Part shown: positions 25,420 to 33,919 of the stretch, piece by piece
Layout: every line of letters begins with the position of its first letter
Position numbering within the stretch: position 1 is the first letter of the stretch
Source of the DNA: DATEGZ01 sp035519535
GTDB lineage: Bacteria; Acidobacteriota; Vicinamibacteria; Vicinamibacterales; SCN-69-37
Reading direction: 5' to 3'
Assembly (NCBI GenBank): GCA_035519535.1
Contig: DATIWF010000143.1
Coordinates: 1-46,983, forward strand
DNA length: 46,983 nt
Notes under the pieces: model-generated
What the model was told of the DNA's origin: nothing
The model's database searches: none
The model's input: the letters and a program-made list of their open reading frames with translations, nothing else
Made by a program: the position numbers and the translations under genes

Positions 25420-27786
25420 ATGCGCCAGCTCGTCGCGCTTGTCAAACGCCGACCCCGCACGATCGCCGCGATCGCGGCAACCGTGGGGATGCTGGTCTGG
25501 CTGCGCTCTGGACCCTTGCCACCCGGTCTTCTGACCGACGACGAACGGCTGTCGACCGTCGTGGTCGACCGGAATGGCGAGCGTCTGTCCGAGATCCGCT
25601 CGTCCACCGGCCAGCGCAACGAGACGATCTCGGACGCGTCGCTGCCTCAGACGCTGGTCCACGCCACGCTCGCGGCCGAGGACACGCGCTTCCTGTCGCA
25701 TGTCGGCATCGATCCCGTCGCACTCGTGCGCGCGGCCTGGCACGACCTTCGACGCGGGCGCATCGTCGAGGGCGGCTCGACGATCACGCAACAGGTCGCC
25801 AAGCTCCTGCTCGCCCGACAACCCGGCAGCCCGGCGCGGCGCGGGTGGGCGACGAAGCTGCGCGAAGCCGTGATCGCGCTTCGACTCGAACATCGACTGA
25901 CGAAGAACGAACTTCTCGCGCTCTATCTCAACCTCGCGCCGTACGGCAACCAGATCCAGGGCGCGGAGCGCGCGGCGCGCGCGTACTTCGGGCGGTCCGC
26001 GTCGACGCTGACGCCTGCGGAAGCCGCGTTCCTGGCCGCGCTGCCGCAGCAGCCCGGCCGCTACAACCCGTGGCGCAACCCGTCGCTCGCCCGCCCGCGC
26101 GCGCTGCACATCCTCGCCGTGATGGCCGACCGCGGCTGGCTGACCGCCGCCGACTCCACCGCGGCCCGCAGCGAGCGCCTGAGCCTCAGTCATGACGCGG
26201 CCACGCTCATCGCCCCGCACTTCACGGAGCGCGTGCTCGCGCAAGCCGGCTCGCCCCGGCCGCGGCGCATCGAGACGACGCTGGACGCCCGGCTGCAGCG
26301 GACGGTCCAGGGCATCATCGAGGCGCACCGGCCCGTGCTCGAGAGTCACCACGCGTCGAACGTCGCGGTGGTCGTGCTCGACGTGCCGACCGGCGAATGG
26401 CTGGCGTGGGAGGGATCGGGCAACTACTTCGACGCCGCACACGGCGGCACGATCGACGGCGTCGTCTCCCCGCGGCAGCCTGGGTCCGCGCTCAAGCCGT
26501 TCACCTACGCCGCGGCGTTCGACCGCGGCATGGACCCGTCGCGCGTGCTCGCGGACGTGCCGTCCGAGTTCCCGACCGCCGAGGCGGGCGTGCTCTACAG
26601 CCCGCGCAACTACGACGGCCAGTATCGCGGGCCGCTCCTCGCGCGCGCGGCGCTCGCCGGATCGGAGAACGTGCCCGCGGTTGCGCTCGCTTCGGACGTC
26701 GGCGTGCCGACGCTCGCGCGCCTGCTGCGGCAGGCCGGTCTGTCCACGCTCGGCCGAAACGCCTCGCACTACGGCCTGGGCCTCACCCTGGGCAACGCCG
26801 AAGTCCGGCTCGACGAGCTCGTCTCGGCCTACGCGATGCTCGCGCGCGGCGGGCTGATGCTGCCAGCGCGCGCGGTGCGTGCGATCGACGGGCGGGCGGT
26901 CGCGCCCTCGGCGGCCACGCGCGTCGTCTCGTTCCGCACGGCGTTCTGGATCACCGACATCCTGTCCGACAACGAGGCGCGTGCGTTCGTGTTCGGGCGC
27001 GGCGGCAGCCTCGAGTTCCCGTTCACGGTGGCGGCCAAGACGGGCACGTCGCAGGCGTATCACGACAACTGGGCGATCGGCTACACGAGCGACGTCGCGG
27101 TCGGCGTCTGGGTCGGCAACTTCGATCGCTCGCCGCTGCGTGATTCGTCCGGCGTGACGGGCGCGGGCCCGATCTTCCACGACGTCATGCTCGCGGCGGT
27201 CGAGCGCGCGCGCGGCGCGCTGCCCGTCGGCGACGCGACGCCGATCCTCGCACCGCCCCCGGATGTCCGCCGGGTCGAGATCTGCGCGGAGTCCGGCATG
27301 GCGGCGACCAGCGCCTGCCCCACGCGCGCGAGCGAGTGGGTGCCTGCCGGCGCCGAGCGCCCGTCGTGCACGTGGCACCACGCGACGGCAACGGGCGTGA
27401 TCACGCTCTGGCCGGAGGTGTTCCGGCCGTGGGCGCGGTCGACCGGGCGGCTCACGACGCCGGCCGCGGCCGACGCGCGCGCGCTCGTCGCGACGCCGGT
27501 CGCGCGGACGATCCCGGCGCCGCCGGCCTCCACGCTGGACATCGTCGCCCCGCTCGCGGGCGCCGTCTTCCTGCTCGATCCCACGCTGCGGCCGGAGTTC
27601 CAGACGGTGACTTTCCGCGCCCGCGGCGGCGCGCCCGGCCCGCGCGAGTGGTTCGTGGACGGCGCGTCGGTCGGCCGGGCCTTGGCGGACGACGGCGTCC
27701 GCTGGCCAATCGCGCGCGGCGCGCACGAGATCAGCGTCCGCGACGTCGACGGCCACGCCGCCCTCACGCGCATCGTGGTCCGATGA
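25420..27786 (+). CDS. pbpC: Penicillin-binding protein 1C
   Basis: A 788-residue bifunctional class A PBP. After a membrane anchor at about residues 12-30, the GT51 glycosyltransferase domain shows catalytic E87 (AAEDTRFLSHVGID), GGSTITQQVAK and EAAFLAALPQQPG. The transpeptidase domain has S356-A-L-K359 (active serine), S415-E-N417 and K540-T-G (AKTGTSQAYHDNW). A C-terminal region with two paired-cysteine-like segments (EICAESGMAATSACPTR) leads into the BiPBP_C immunoglobulin-like domain. It polymerises and crosslinks peptidoglycan, presumably in repair after damage sensed together with alpha-2-macroglobulin. The ribosome binding site derives from the last heptad repeat. Its stop overlaps the next gene by 4 nt. 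Confidence 0.96.
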   Translation: MRQLVALVKRRPRTIAAIAATVGMLVWLRSGPLPPGLLTDDERLSTVVVDRNGERLSEIRSSTGQRNETISDASLPQTLVHATLAAEDTRFLSHVGIDPVALVRAAWHDLRRGRIVEGGSTITQQVAKLLLARQPGSPARRGWATKLREAVIALRLEHRLTKNELLALYLNLAPYGNQIQGAERAARAYFGRSASTLTPAEAAFLAALPQQPGRYNPWRNPSLARPRALHILAVMADRGWLTAADSTAARSERLSLSHDAATLIAPHFTERVLAQAGSPRPRRIETTLDARLQRTVQGIIEAHRPVLESHHASNVAVVVLDVPTGEWLAWEGSGNYFDAAHGGTIDGVVSPRQPGSALKPFTYAAAFDRGMDPSRVLADVPSEFPTAEAGVLYSPRNYDGQYRGPLLARAALAGSENVPAVALASDVGVPTLARLLRQAGLSTLGRNASHYGLGLTLGNAEVRLDELVSAYAMLARGGLMLPARAVRAIDGRAVAPSAATRVVSFRTAFWITDILSDNEARAFVFGRGGSLEFPFTVAAKTGTSQAYHDNWAIGYTSDVAVGVWVGNFDRSPLRDSSGVTGAGPIFHDVMLAAVERARGALPVGDATPILAPPPDVRRVEICAESGMAATSACPTRASEWVPAGAERPSCTWHHATATGVITLWPEVFRPWARSTGRLTTPAAADARALVATPVARTIPAPPASTLDIVAPLAGAVFLLDPTLRPEFQTVTFRARGGAPGPREWFVDGASVGRALADDGVRWPIARGAHEISVRDVDGHAALTRIVVR

Positions 27787-28541
27787 CGAAGCGCGGTGCG
27801 GCGCGCGGGGGCGGCCGGGGGCCCGCCGGCGTGCCGCTGGATCGGGCGCTGTCCAAGATCGGCGCCGCGTCGCGCTCCACCGCACGCGGGCTCATCGCGG
27901 CGGGCCGCGTGAGCGTCAACGGTCGGGTCGTCACGAATCCTGCCGTGCGGGTGGCGCCGGAGTCGGCGCAGATCGCGATCGACGGCGTCACGGTCCGCCG
28001 CTCGCCGCGCCGTCTGATCGCCTTCCACAAGCCGCGCGGCACGATCACGACGCGCCGCGATCCCGAAGGCCGGCCGACGGTGTTCGACCTGCTCGGCGAC
28101 GCGGGCGAGGGGCTCGTGGCGATCGGCCGCCTCGATCGCGCGTCCACCGGATTGCTCCTGCTCACGAACGACACGCAGCTCGCGCATCGTCTGACCGACC
28201 CGGAGAACAAGGTCACGCGCCGTTATCTCGTCACCGTTCGCGGCCGCGTGAGCCCGGACGAGGCGCGCCGGCTCGAGCGCGGGCTCGACGCGCCAACGGC
28301 CGGCGGCGGCTCGGAACGCCTCGCGGCCTCGCGCGTGGCGATTCGCAAGGCGTCAGGCCGCGAAACGCATCTCACCGTGGAGCTGACGGAGGGCAAGAAC
28401 CGCGAGGTGCGGCGGCTGTTCGATGCCGTCGGTCATGAAGTCACGCGCCTGCATCGCGTGTCGTTCGGGTCGATCGAGCTGGGCGATCTGGAACCCGGCG
28501 CGTGGCGCGACCTCGGACGCAACGCCATCGACCACCGATGA
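27783..28541 (+). CDS. RsuA/RluB-family pseudouridine synthase
   Basis: A 252-residue enzyme. An N-terminal S4 RNA-binding domain (PLDRALSKIGAASRSTARGL, then RVSVNGRVV) is followed by the synthase core with catalytic D118 in GRLDRASTGLLLLTND. NREVRRLFDAVGHEVTRLHR is the family's final motif. Such enzymes isomerise a single uridine in 23S (RluB, RluE, RluF) or 16S (RsuA) rRNA; RluB is the best guess. The ATG overlaps the pbpC stop as ATGA, which excludes longer upstream extensions of this frame. The basic N-terminus (TKRGAARGGGRG) fits an RNA-binding role. It is the last gene of the A2M-pbpC operon. Confidence 0.9.
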   Translation: MTKRGAARGGGRGPAGVPLDRALSKIGAASRSTARGLIAAGRVSVNGRVVTNPAVRVAPESAQIAIDGVTVRRSPRRLIAFHKPRGTITTRRDPEGRPTVFDLLGDAGEGLVAIGRLDRASTGLLLLTNDTQLAHRLTDPENKVTRRYLVTVRGRVSPDEARRLERGLDAPTAGGGSERLAASRVAIRKASGRETHLTVELTEGKNREVRRLFDAVGHEVTRLHRVSFGSIELGDLEPGAWRDLGRNAIDHR

Positions 28542-28634
28542 ACGATCAGCGGTGCCGATGGTCGATAATCGATGTCGATCATCGATGATCGATGCCCTTC
28601 GATTCCCGATTCCCGATTCCCGATTGCCGATGCT
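28536..28634. repeat. CGAT-headed heptad array between convergent genes
   Basis: About 13 units headed by CGAT, mostly 7 bp long, fill the whole gap from the pseudouridine synthase stop codon (inside the first unit, CGATGAA) to the stop of the convergent metallopeptidase. The units drift (CGATCAG, CGATGGT, CGATAAT, CGATCAT, CGATGAT), then become regular: three exact CGATTCC plus CGATTGC (28600-28627). TCGATCATCGATGATCGA (28575-28592) is a perfect 18-bp palindrome that could form a bidirectional stem, although no T-tract follows. Confidence 0.85.
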
Positions 28635-29354
28635 TCAGAGGATTTCCCGGCCGTGCCGACGGAGCCATCGCTCCGCCTCCCGCCAGTCCGAGCAGACGGT
28701 CGCGACCGCGCGCCAGAACCGCGGCGAGTGGTTGGGGTGATCGAGGTGCGTGAGCTCGTGCCAGATGATGTAGTCGACGACGGACGCGGGCATTTGAATC
28801 AGGCGCCAGTTCAGGGAAATCACGCCCCGCAGCGAGCACGCGCCCCAGCGCGACCGGTGGTTGCGCACCGCCACCCGTGCGACCGTGAACGCGCGCGTCG
28901 CCGCGAGCTCGAGGCAGCGCGGCGGCAATTCCTGCACGGCCAGCGCGCGCAGCCGCGCTTCCACGGCATCGCGCACGCCGTTGGCCGCGTCGGCGACGGG
29001 AATGCCCTCCGCGCCGCAGACCACGCGGCCACTGTCGATCCCGAGCGTCACGCGCTCGCCGCGAAACCAGAGCATCGTGCCCGCGCGCCAGGGCTGTGCG
29101 CGATCCTGTTGGCGCCGCCGCTCGCGGATGATCCAATCCGCCTGCTTGCCCGCGAACTGCAGGCCGCCTGCGATCGACCCGCTGCGCGGCACGGTCAGCC
29201 GCAGCGTGCCGTCGGCCGCCACGCGCAAGACGTAGCGCCGGGCGCGGCGATTCCGCGCGATCGTGACGGGAATCGGCTCGCCGGCCACGAGCAACTGCCG
29301 CGGCGCGGGCTCCGCGTGCTGGCGCTTCGACGGCCATGGCAAGTGCAACTGCAC
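28635..29354 (-). CDS. YgjP-like (DUF45) zinc metallopeptidase
   Basis: About 239 residues. The zinc-protease signature HELTHLDHPNHSPRFW (HExxH plus a third ligand in HxxxF context), preceded by RWGACSLRGVISLNWRLI, is diagnostic of the YgjP/WLM family of cytoplasmic metallopeptidases. The N-terminal part (VTIARNRRARRYVLRVAADG) is the family's beta-rich region. The start is uncertain. GTG at 29354 is the first plausible codon after an in-frame stretch without ATG or GTG; homology begins about 25 residues later. It runs divergently from the redoxin gene and converges with the pseudouridine synthase. The substrate is unknown. Confidence 0.88.
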   Translation of the reverse strand: MQLHLPWPSKRQHAEPAPRQLLVAGEPIPVTIARNRRARRYVLRVAADGTLRLTVPRSGSIAGGLQFAGKQADWIIRERRRQQDRAQPWRAGTMLWFRGERVTLGIDSGRVVCGAEGIPVADAANGVRDAVEARLRALAVQELPPRCLELAATRAFTVARVAVRNHRSRWGACSLRGVISLNWRLIQMPASVVDYIIWHELTHLDHPNHSPRFWRAVATVCSDWREAERWLRRHGREIL

Positions 29355-29402
29355 CCCGACATCGTACGCCCGCCGCGCAACATCGAGCGCGCGATCTTCG
29401 TC

Positions 29403-29414
29403 AATAATTGAGCG
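29403..29414 (+). promoter_or_regulatory. Candidate leaderless -10 element of the redoxin operon
   Basis: AATAAT (29403-29408, five of six consensus bases) ends 6 nt before the ATG at 29415, and no Shine-Dalgarno lies between. It is the only AT-rich patch in the divergent gap. No convincing -35 was found. Confidence 0.45.
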
Positions 29415-29981
29415 ATGTCCCGACTGGCGGCGGCGCTCCTCGTCGGCCTGTGGCTCGGGGTCCCGCCCCAGGCGCCGCTCGCGGTCCGCGACCTCGACGG
29501 CCGCGCGTGGAACCCGTTGAATCCGGCCGCCAGCGACGTCAACCTCGTCATCTTCATCAGCGCGACCTGCCCGATCTCCCAGCGTTACTCGCCCGAGATC
29601 GATCGCATCCTGCACGACTACGGCGCGAAGGGCGTGCACGCGTGGCTCGTGTACACCGATCCGAAGATCGACGCGGCGACGGTGCGCGCGAACCTGAAGG
29701 AGTTTCATCCATCGGTGACGGTGCCGGTGATCATCGACACCGGATTTCGACTGACCGCGGCCGTGGACGCGAAGGTCACGCCCGAGGTGGCGATCTACAC
29801 CCGCAGCGGGCGCGTCTATCGAGGCCGGATTGACGATGCGAACGAGGCGATCGGGCAGAACCGGCGAACCGTGGCGCACCACGACCTGCGTGACGCGCTC
29901 GACGCGGTGCTCGCCGGGCGTCCCGTCGCCAATCCCGACACGAAAGCGATCGGCTGCTTCATCGAGAGGGACGTGAAGTGA
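29415..29981 (+). CDS. Exported redoxin-like (thioredoxin-fold) protein
   Basis: 188 residues with a signal peptide (RLAAALLVGLWLGVPP). The core follows the AhpC/TSA thioredoxin fold: VNLVIFISATCPISQRYSPE, with a single cysteine (C52) where thioredoxins have CxxC, then VPVIIDTGFRLTAAVDAKVTPEVAIY with the cis-Pro loop. A second cysteine (C181) lies in the C-terminal TKAIGCFIERD, a tail that recurs in redoxins found beside haem/copper proteins of Planctomycetes and Acidobacteria (my recollection). It overlaps the next gene by 4 nt (GTGA). It may deliver electrons or handle thiol/copper chemistry for that protein. Confidence 0.8.
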   Translation: MSRLAAALLVGLWLGVPPQAPLAVRDLDGRAWNPLNPAASDVNLVIFISATCPISQRYSPEIDRILHDYGAKGVHAWLVYTDPKIDAATVRANLKEFHPSVTVPVIIDTGFRLTAAVDAKVTPEVAIYTRSGRVYRGRIDDANEAIGQNRRTVAHHDLRDALDAVLAGRPVANPDTKAIGCFIERDVK

Positions 29982-31393
29982 TCGGGCGTCGGTCCGGCGC
30001 CGCCGCCGCGGCGCTTCTGACCGCACTCGTGGCCGTCGTCGCCGCTCGGGGCGACGAGCCGAAAGCGCCGGCGGCCGCCGCGCCGACCTTCGCGAGCGAC
30101 GTCGCGCCGATCGTCTTCGCCAATTGCGTGGTCTGCCACCGGCCCGGCCAGGCCGCGCCCTTTCCGCTCTTGAGCTACGAGGACGTGCGCAAGCACGGCC
30201 AGACGATCGTCGACGTCGTCACGCGCCGCTACATGCCACCGTGGCACGCGTCGCGCGCCGAAGGCTTCCCGGAGTTTCGCGACGAGCGCCGGCTGACGGA
30301 CAAGGAGATCGCGACGCTCACCGCGTGGGTCGCGGCCGACATGCCCAGCGGCGATCTGAAGAAGACGCCGCCCCCGCCGATCTTCCAGAGCGGCTGGTCG
30401 CTCGGCCTGCCCGATCTCGTGCTGGGCTTGCCGAAGCCCATCCCGGTGCCGGCCGACGGTCCCGATCAATATCGCAACGTGGTCGTGCCGCTCGATCTGC
30501 CCGAGGACCGCTGGATCACGGCGATCGATTTCGAGCCGTCGGCGCGACGGGTGCTGCATCACGCGCTGTTTTTCGGCGGCCCGGCCGACGCCCAGGTGAG
30601 CGACAGCGACGCGCTGCCGGGTCTGGGCGGCGGCGTGCTCCGCGGTCTGGCCGCGTCCGGCCAGCGCGCGGGCAGCGGCGCCCGGCTCGGCGCCGCCGAC
30701 GATTCGTGGGGCGGCCTCGGCGGCTGGGTGCCCGGCGTCACGCCCCGATTTTTCCCGGACGGCATCGCGCAGCCGCTGCCAAAGCACTCCAACCTCGTCG
30801 TGCAGATGCACCTGCACCCGTCGGGAAAGCCGGAGGTCGAGGACGGCCGGCTCGCGCTCTACTTCGCGAAGAAGCCGCCCGAGAAGGCGCTGACCGGCAT
30901 TCAAGTGCCCCCGCTCTTCGGCTTCGCGGTCGGCATCACCATCCCCGCGGGCGAGGCGAATTACACGATCCACGACGCCTTCGAATTGCCGGTGCCCGTC
31001 GAGGCCTACGGCGCGCGCGGCCACGCGCACTATCTGTGCCGGGAAATGAAGATGACCGCGACGCTGCCCGACGGATCCACGCGCGGCCTGCTGTGGATCA
31101 AGGACTGGGATTTCAGCTGGCAGGATTCGTATTTCTACAAGGCGCCGATCCGTCTGCCGCAGGGCACGCGCGTCGAGGTCACGATCACCTACGACAACTC
31201 GGACAAGAACCCGCGCAACCCCAACTCGCCGCCGCAGCTCGCCCGGTGGGGCCGCGAGTCGTTCGACGAAATGGGCAGCATGACGCTGCTCGTGGCCGCG
31301 CCGAAGGGCGCCGACAAGGACGCGTTGCGCGCCGCCGAGGCCCAGCACTTCCGCCAGCAGCTGCTCGAGCGCATGAAGAAGGGCGGCCGATGA
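29978..31393 (+). CDS. Exported c-type haem / type II copper monooxygenase-like protein
   Basis: 471 residues. A signal peptide (AAAAALLTALVAVVAARG) is followed by a haem c site, C50-V-V-C-H54, within FASDVAPIVFANCVVCHRPG, and a distal PPWHAS methionine/histidine region. The C-terminal two thirds resemble the copper type II ascorbate-dependent monooxygenase (PHM/DBM) fold: H194-H195 (RVLHHALFFGG), H278-x-H280 (MHLHPSGKPE), H349-x-H351 (ARGHAHYLC) and EMGSMTLL as a methionine-ligand candidate. It is probably a periplasmic oxidoreductase; the substrate is unknown. It starts with GTG overlapping the redoxin stop and ends overlapping the ADOP5 ATG, so the three genes are one operon. Confidence 0.85.
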   Translation: MIGRRSGAAAAALLTALVAVVAARGDEPKAPAAAAPTFASDVAPIVFANCVVCHRPGQAAPFPLLSYEDVRKHGQTIVDVVTRRYMPPWHASRAEGFPEFRDERRLTDKEIATLTAWVAADMPSGDLKKTPPPPIFQSGWSLGLPDLVLGLPKPIPVPADGPDQYRNVVVPLDLPEDRWITAIDFEPSARRVLHHALFFGGPADAQVSDSDALPGLGGGVLRGLAASGQRAGSGARLGAADDSWGGLGGWVPGVTPRFFPDGIAQPLPKHSNLVVQMHLHPSGKPEVEDGRLALYFAKKPPEKALTGIQVPPLFGFAVGITIPAGEANYTIHDAFELPVPVEAYGARGHAHYLCREMKMTATLPDGSTRGLLWIKDWDFSWQDSYFYKAPIRLPQGTRVEVTITYDNSDKNPRNPNSPPQLARWGRESFDEMGSMTLLVAAPKGADKDALRAAEAQHFRQQLLERMKKGGR

Positions 31394-33861
31394 TTGACGC
31401 CGTCTGGCGCGACGCGCGCGTCGCCGTCCGTGCGCTCGGCCGCCAGCCGGGATTCACGGCAATCGCTCTGCTCTCGCTGGCGCTCGGGCTCGGCCTGAAC
31501 ACCGCGATCTTCAGCCTCGTCAACGCCGTGCTGCTGCGGCCGCTCCCGGTCGACCGCCCGCAGGAGCTCGTGGCGATCTTCACCTCGGCCGACAGCGGCG
31601 ATCCGTATTCGTCCTCGTCGTATCCCGACTACGAGAGCCTCGCGAGCGGCAACAGCACGCTCGCCGGCCTCGCCGCGCACACGCTGATGTTCGTCGGCGT
31701 CGATCAGGGCGATGCGACGCGCATGCTGCTCGGCGAGATCGTCAGCCCGAACTACTTCTCGCTGCTCGGCGTCCCGCTCGCCGCCGGACGGGGGTTCGCG
31801 GCGGGTGACGAACGCCCGGGCGCTTCGCCCTCGGTCGTGATCAGCTCGACGATGTGGCGGCGCGACTTCAACGGCGATCCGGGCGTCGTGGGCCGCACGC
31901 TCCAGATCCGCGGCCGCCCGTACACGATCGTGGGCATTGCCCCGGCCTCGTTCGGCGGTCTCGCCTCCGGTGTCTCCGCCGAACTCTGGGTGCCGGTCGG
32001 ATGCGTGGACGACATCGAGCCGGTCGGCATGATCGACAGCACGCCGTCGCCGGGATCGAACCGGATCGAGCGTCGCGGGCAGCGCTGGCTGTTCGTGACC
32101 GGACGGCTGAAGCCGGACGCCACGATCGCCCAGGCGCGCGCGAACCTGGGCGCGATGATGACCGAGCTCGCGCGCACGTTTCCGCAGAGCAACGCGAATC
32201 GCCGGCTGACGGTGCTGCCGGCATCGAGCGTGCGGATCCACCCGGAACTCGACGCGGCGCTCACGCCTGGCGCGGCGATTCTGATGGTTGCCGTCGGTCT
32301 CGTGCTGCTCGTCGCGTGCGCGAATCTCGCCAGCCTGCTGCTCGCCCGCGCGTTCGGGCGCTCGCGCGAGATGGCGATCCGGCTGGCCGTCGGCGCGAGC
32401 CGGGGCCAGCTCGTCCGGCAGCTCCTGATCGAGAGCCTGCTGCTGTCGCTCGCCGGCGGCGCGATCGGCTACGTCCTCGCTGTCTGGGCGACGCGAACGC
32501 TTGCATCCGTCCGGCCGCCGGTGAACGTGGGCGTGACGTTCGACCTCGTGCCGGACGCGCGCGTGTTTGCGTTTGCGCTCGGCCTCGGCGTCGCGACCGC
32601 CCTGCTCTTCGGCTTGATCCCCGCGCTGCGCGCGTCGAAACCGAACCTGGTGTCGTCGCTCAAGGGCGGCCTCGCGGGCGGTCCGGCGCGGCGCATCGAC
32701 CTTCGGCACCTGCTCGTCGCCGGCCAGGTCGCGCTCTCGCTGGTTCTGATCGTCGCCGGCGGGTTGTTCCTGCGGAGTGCCGTCGCGGCCCAGCGCGCCG
32801 ACACGGGCGTCGAGAGCCGCCGCGTCGTGTATGCGACCGTGAACGCGGTGAAGATGTACGCCGATCGCAGCCGCGTGCAGCAGTTCTATGACGACGGCGC
32901 CCGGCAGATCGCGCGGATCGGCGGCGTCACGCGGATCGCGCGCGCGACCTGGGTCCCGCTCTCGCTCAACCACAACACGAACGTGATCGAGATCGCGGGC
33001 GTGCGGGGATCGGCCCCGGACGGCGGCATCGACATCGACACGACAGACGTGAGCGCGGAGTATTTCGGCGTCCTGGGCGTTCCGCTGCTCGCCGGCCGCG
33101 CCTTCGACGCGCGGGATACGGTCCAGAGCGAGCCCGTGGCGATCGTCAGCGCGGCCGCGGCGCGGCGCTACTGGCCGGGGCGCGATGCCGTCGGCCAGCA
33201 GTTCCGCGTGCGCAACGGCGGGCTCTACACGATCGTCGGCGTGTCGCGCGACTACGCGGTGCGCGCCGTCGGCGAGGCGCCCAGGCCGCTGGTCCATTTC
33301 GCGATCGACCAGACGAAACCCGGGTACGTGACGTTCGTCGCCGAAACCGATCGGCCCGCCGAGAACTTCGCCGGCCCCGTGCGCCGCGCGCTCGTCGCGC
33401 TCGATCCCCGCACGATCATCGTGGACCTGCAGCCGCTCGACGCGCTCGTGGACGCCGCGCTCTTTCCGGTGCGCGCCGGCGCCACCGTGCTCGCCGGGTT
33501 GAGCGTCCTCGCGCTCGTGCTCGCGACCATCGGGCTCTACGGGGTGATCGCGTTCAACGTCAGCCGCCAGACCCGCGAGATCGGTATTCGGATGGCGCTC
33601 GGCGCCGGGCAGAGCCGCGTCGTCCGCCGCGTCGTCGCCGAGGGCCTGATCCTGGTCGCCGCCGGCGGCCTGGTCGGCGCCGTGGCCGCGGGTCTCGCCG
33701 GACGGATCCTGACCTCGACGCTGTACGGCGTCTCCGCCTTCGACGCCCCCACCTGGATCGCCGCGACGCTGACGCTCGTCGTCGCCGCGATGGGCGCGGC
33801 CTTCGTCCCGGCCCGCCGCGCGGCCGCCGTCGATCCGATGGCGGCCCTGCGCCAGCTCTAG
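31390..33861 (+). CDS. ADOP-family ABC permease without prefix domain (ADOP5)
   Basis: An 823-residue membrane protein starting MIDAVWRDARVAVRALGRQP and entering the first helix at about residue 21 (TAIALLSLALGLGLNTAIFS), with no cytoplasmic prefix. MacB core 1 includes YFSLLGVPLAAGRGF. FtsX block 1 contains VGLVLLVACANLASLLLARA. Core 2 has YFGVLGVPLLAGRAFDARD. The last block (SRQTREIGIRMALGAGQSR) ends in FVPARRAAAVDPMAALRQL. No ATPase domain is present. The ATG overlaps the upstream stop (ATGA), which excludes the longer open frame that starts upstream. It is the only permease here tied to metabolic enzymes rather than to a PadR, suggesting a link to the redoxin/haem-copper pair. Confidence 0.92.
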   Translation: MIDAVWRDARVAVRALGRQPGFTAIALLSLALGLGLNTAIFSLVNAVLLRPLPVDRPQELVAIFTSADSGDPYSSSSYPDYESLASGNSTLAGLAAHTLMFVGVDQGDATRMLLGEIVSPNYFSLLGVPLAAGRGFAAGDERPGASPSVVISSTMWRRDFNGDPGVVGRTLQIRGRPYTIVGIAPASFGGLASGVSAELWVPVGCVDDIEPVGMIDSTPSPGSNRIERRGQRWLFVTGRLKPDATIAQARANLGAMMTELARTFPQSNANRRLTVLPASSVRIHPELDAALTPGAAILMVAVGLVLLVACANLASLLLARAFGRSREMAIRLAVGASRGQLVRQLLIESLLLSLAGGAIGYVLAVWATRTLASVRPPVNVGVTFDLVPDARVFAFALGLGVATALLFGLIPALRASKPNLVSSLKGGLAGGPARRIDLRHLLVAGQVALSLVLIVAGGLFLRSAVAAQRADTGVESRRVVYATVNAVKMYADRSRVQQFYDDGARQIARIGGVTRIARATWVPLSLNHNTNVIEIAGVRGSAPDGGIDIDTTDVSAEYFGVLGVPLLAGRAFDARDTVQSEPVAIVSAAAARRYWPGRDAVGQQFRVRNGGLYTIVGVSRDYAVRAVGEAPRPLVHFAIDQTKPGYVTFVAETDRPAENFAGPVRRALVALDPRTIIVDLQPLDALVDAALFPVRAGATVLAGLSVLALVLATIGLYGVIAFNVSRQTREIGIRMALGAGQSRVVRRVVAEGLILVAAGGLVGAVAAGLAGRILTSTLYGVSAFDAPTWIAATLTLVVAAMGAAFVPARRAAAVDPMAALRQL

Positions 33862-33879
33862 CCCCAGCCGCCAACCGTT

Positions 33880-33913
33880 CTACTTTGTAGTGCGTCAAAC
33901 TACATTGTAGTAT
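33880..33913 (+). promoter_or_regulatory. Tandem operator and promoter of PadR4-ADOP6
   Basis: CTAC-TTT-GTAG (33880-33890) and CTAC-ATT-GTAG (33900-33910) lie 20 bp apart centre to centre. The second extends to a perfect 13-bp dyad ACTACA-T-TGTAGT (33899-33911). The -10 TAGTAT (33908-33913) overlaps its right end and lies 6 nt before the ATG at 33920. A weak -35 (TTGTAG, 33885-33890) overlaps the first dyad. The layout suggests autorepression by PadR4. Confidence 0.75.
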
Positions 33914-33919
33914 TCAGGC

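Noticed and set aside
27336..27782. N-terminal extension of the pseudouridine synthase
   Set aside because: It is the shifted frame of the pbpC C-terminus. The S4 domain begins right after ATG 27783.
19951..27885. A 2644-codon open frame on the minus strand antisense to A2M and pbpC
   Set aside because: Its residues are dominated by R, A, D, H and V in non-protein-like order, as expected from the reverse complement of GC-rich third positions. The plus-strand genes have clear family motifs over the same DNA.
30124..31389. Upstream extension of ADOP5 over the haem/copper gene
   Set aside because: The extension is Arg-rich out-of-frame sequence of the haem/copper gene. The ATG at 31390 overlapping the stop is the natural start.
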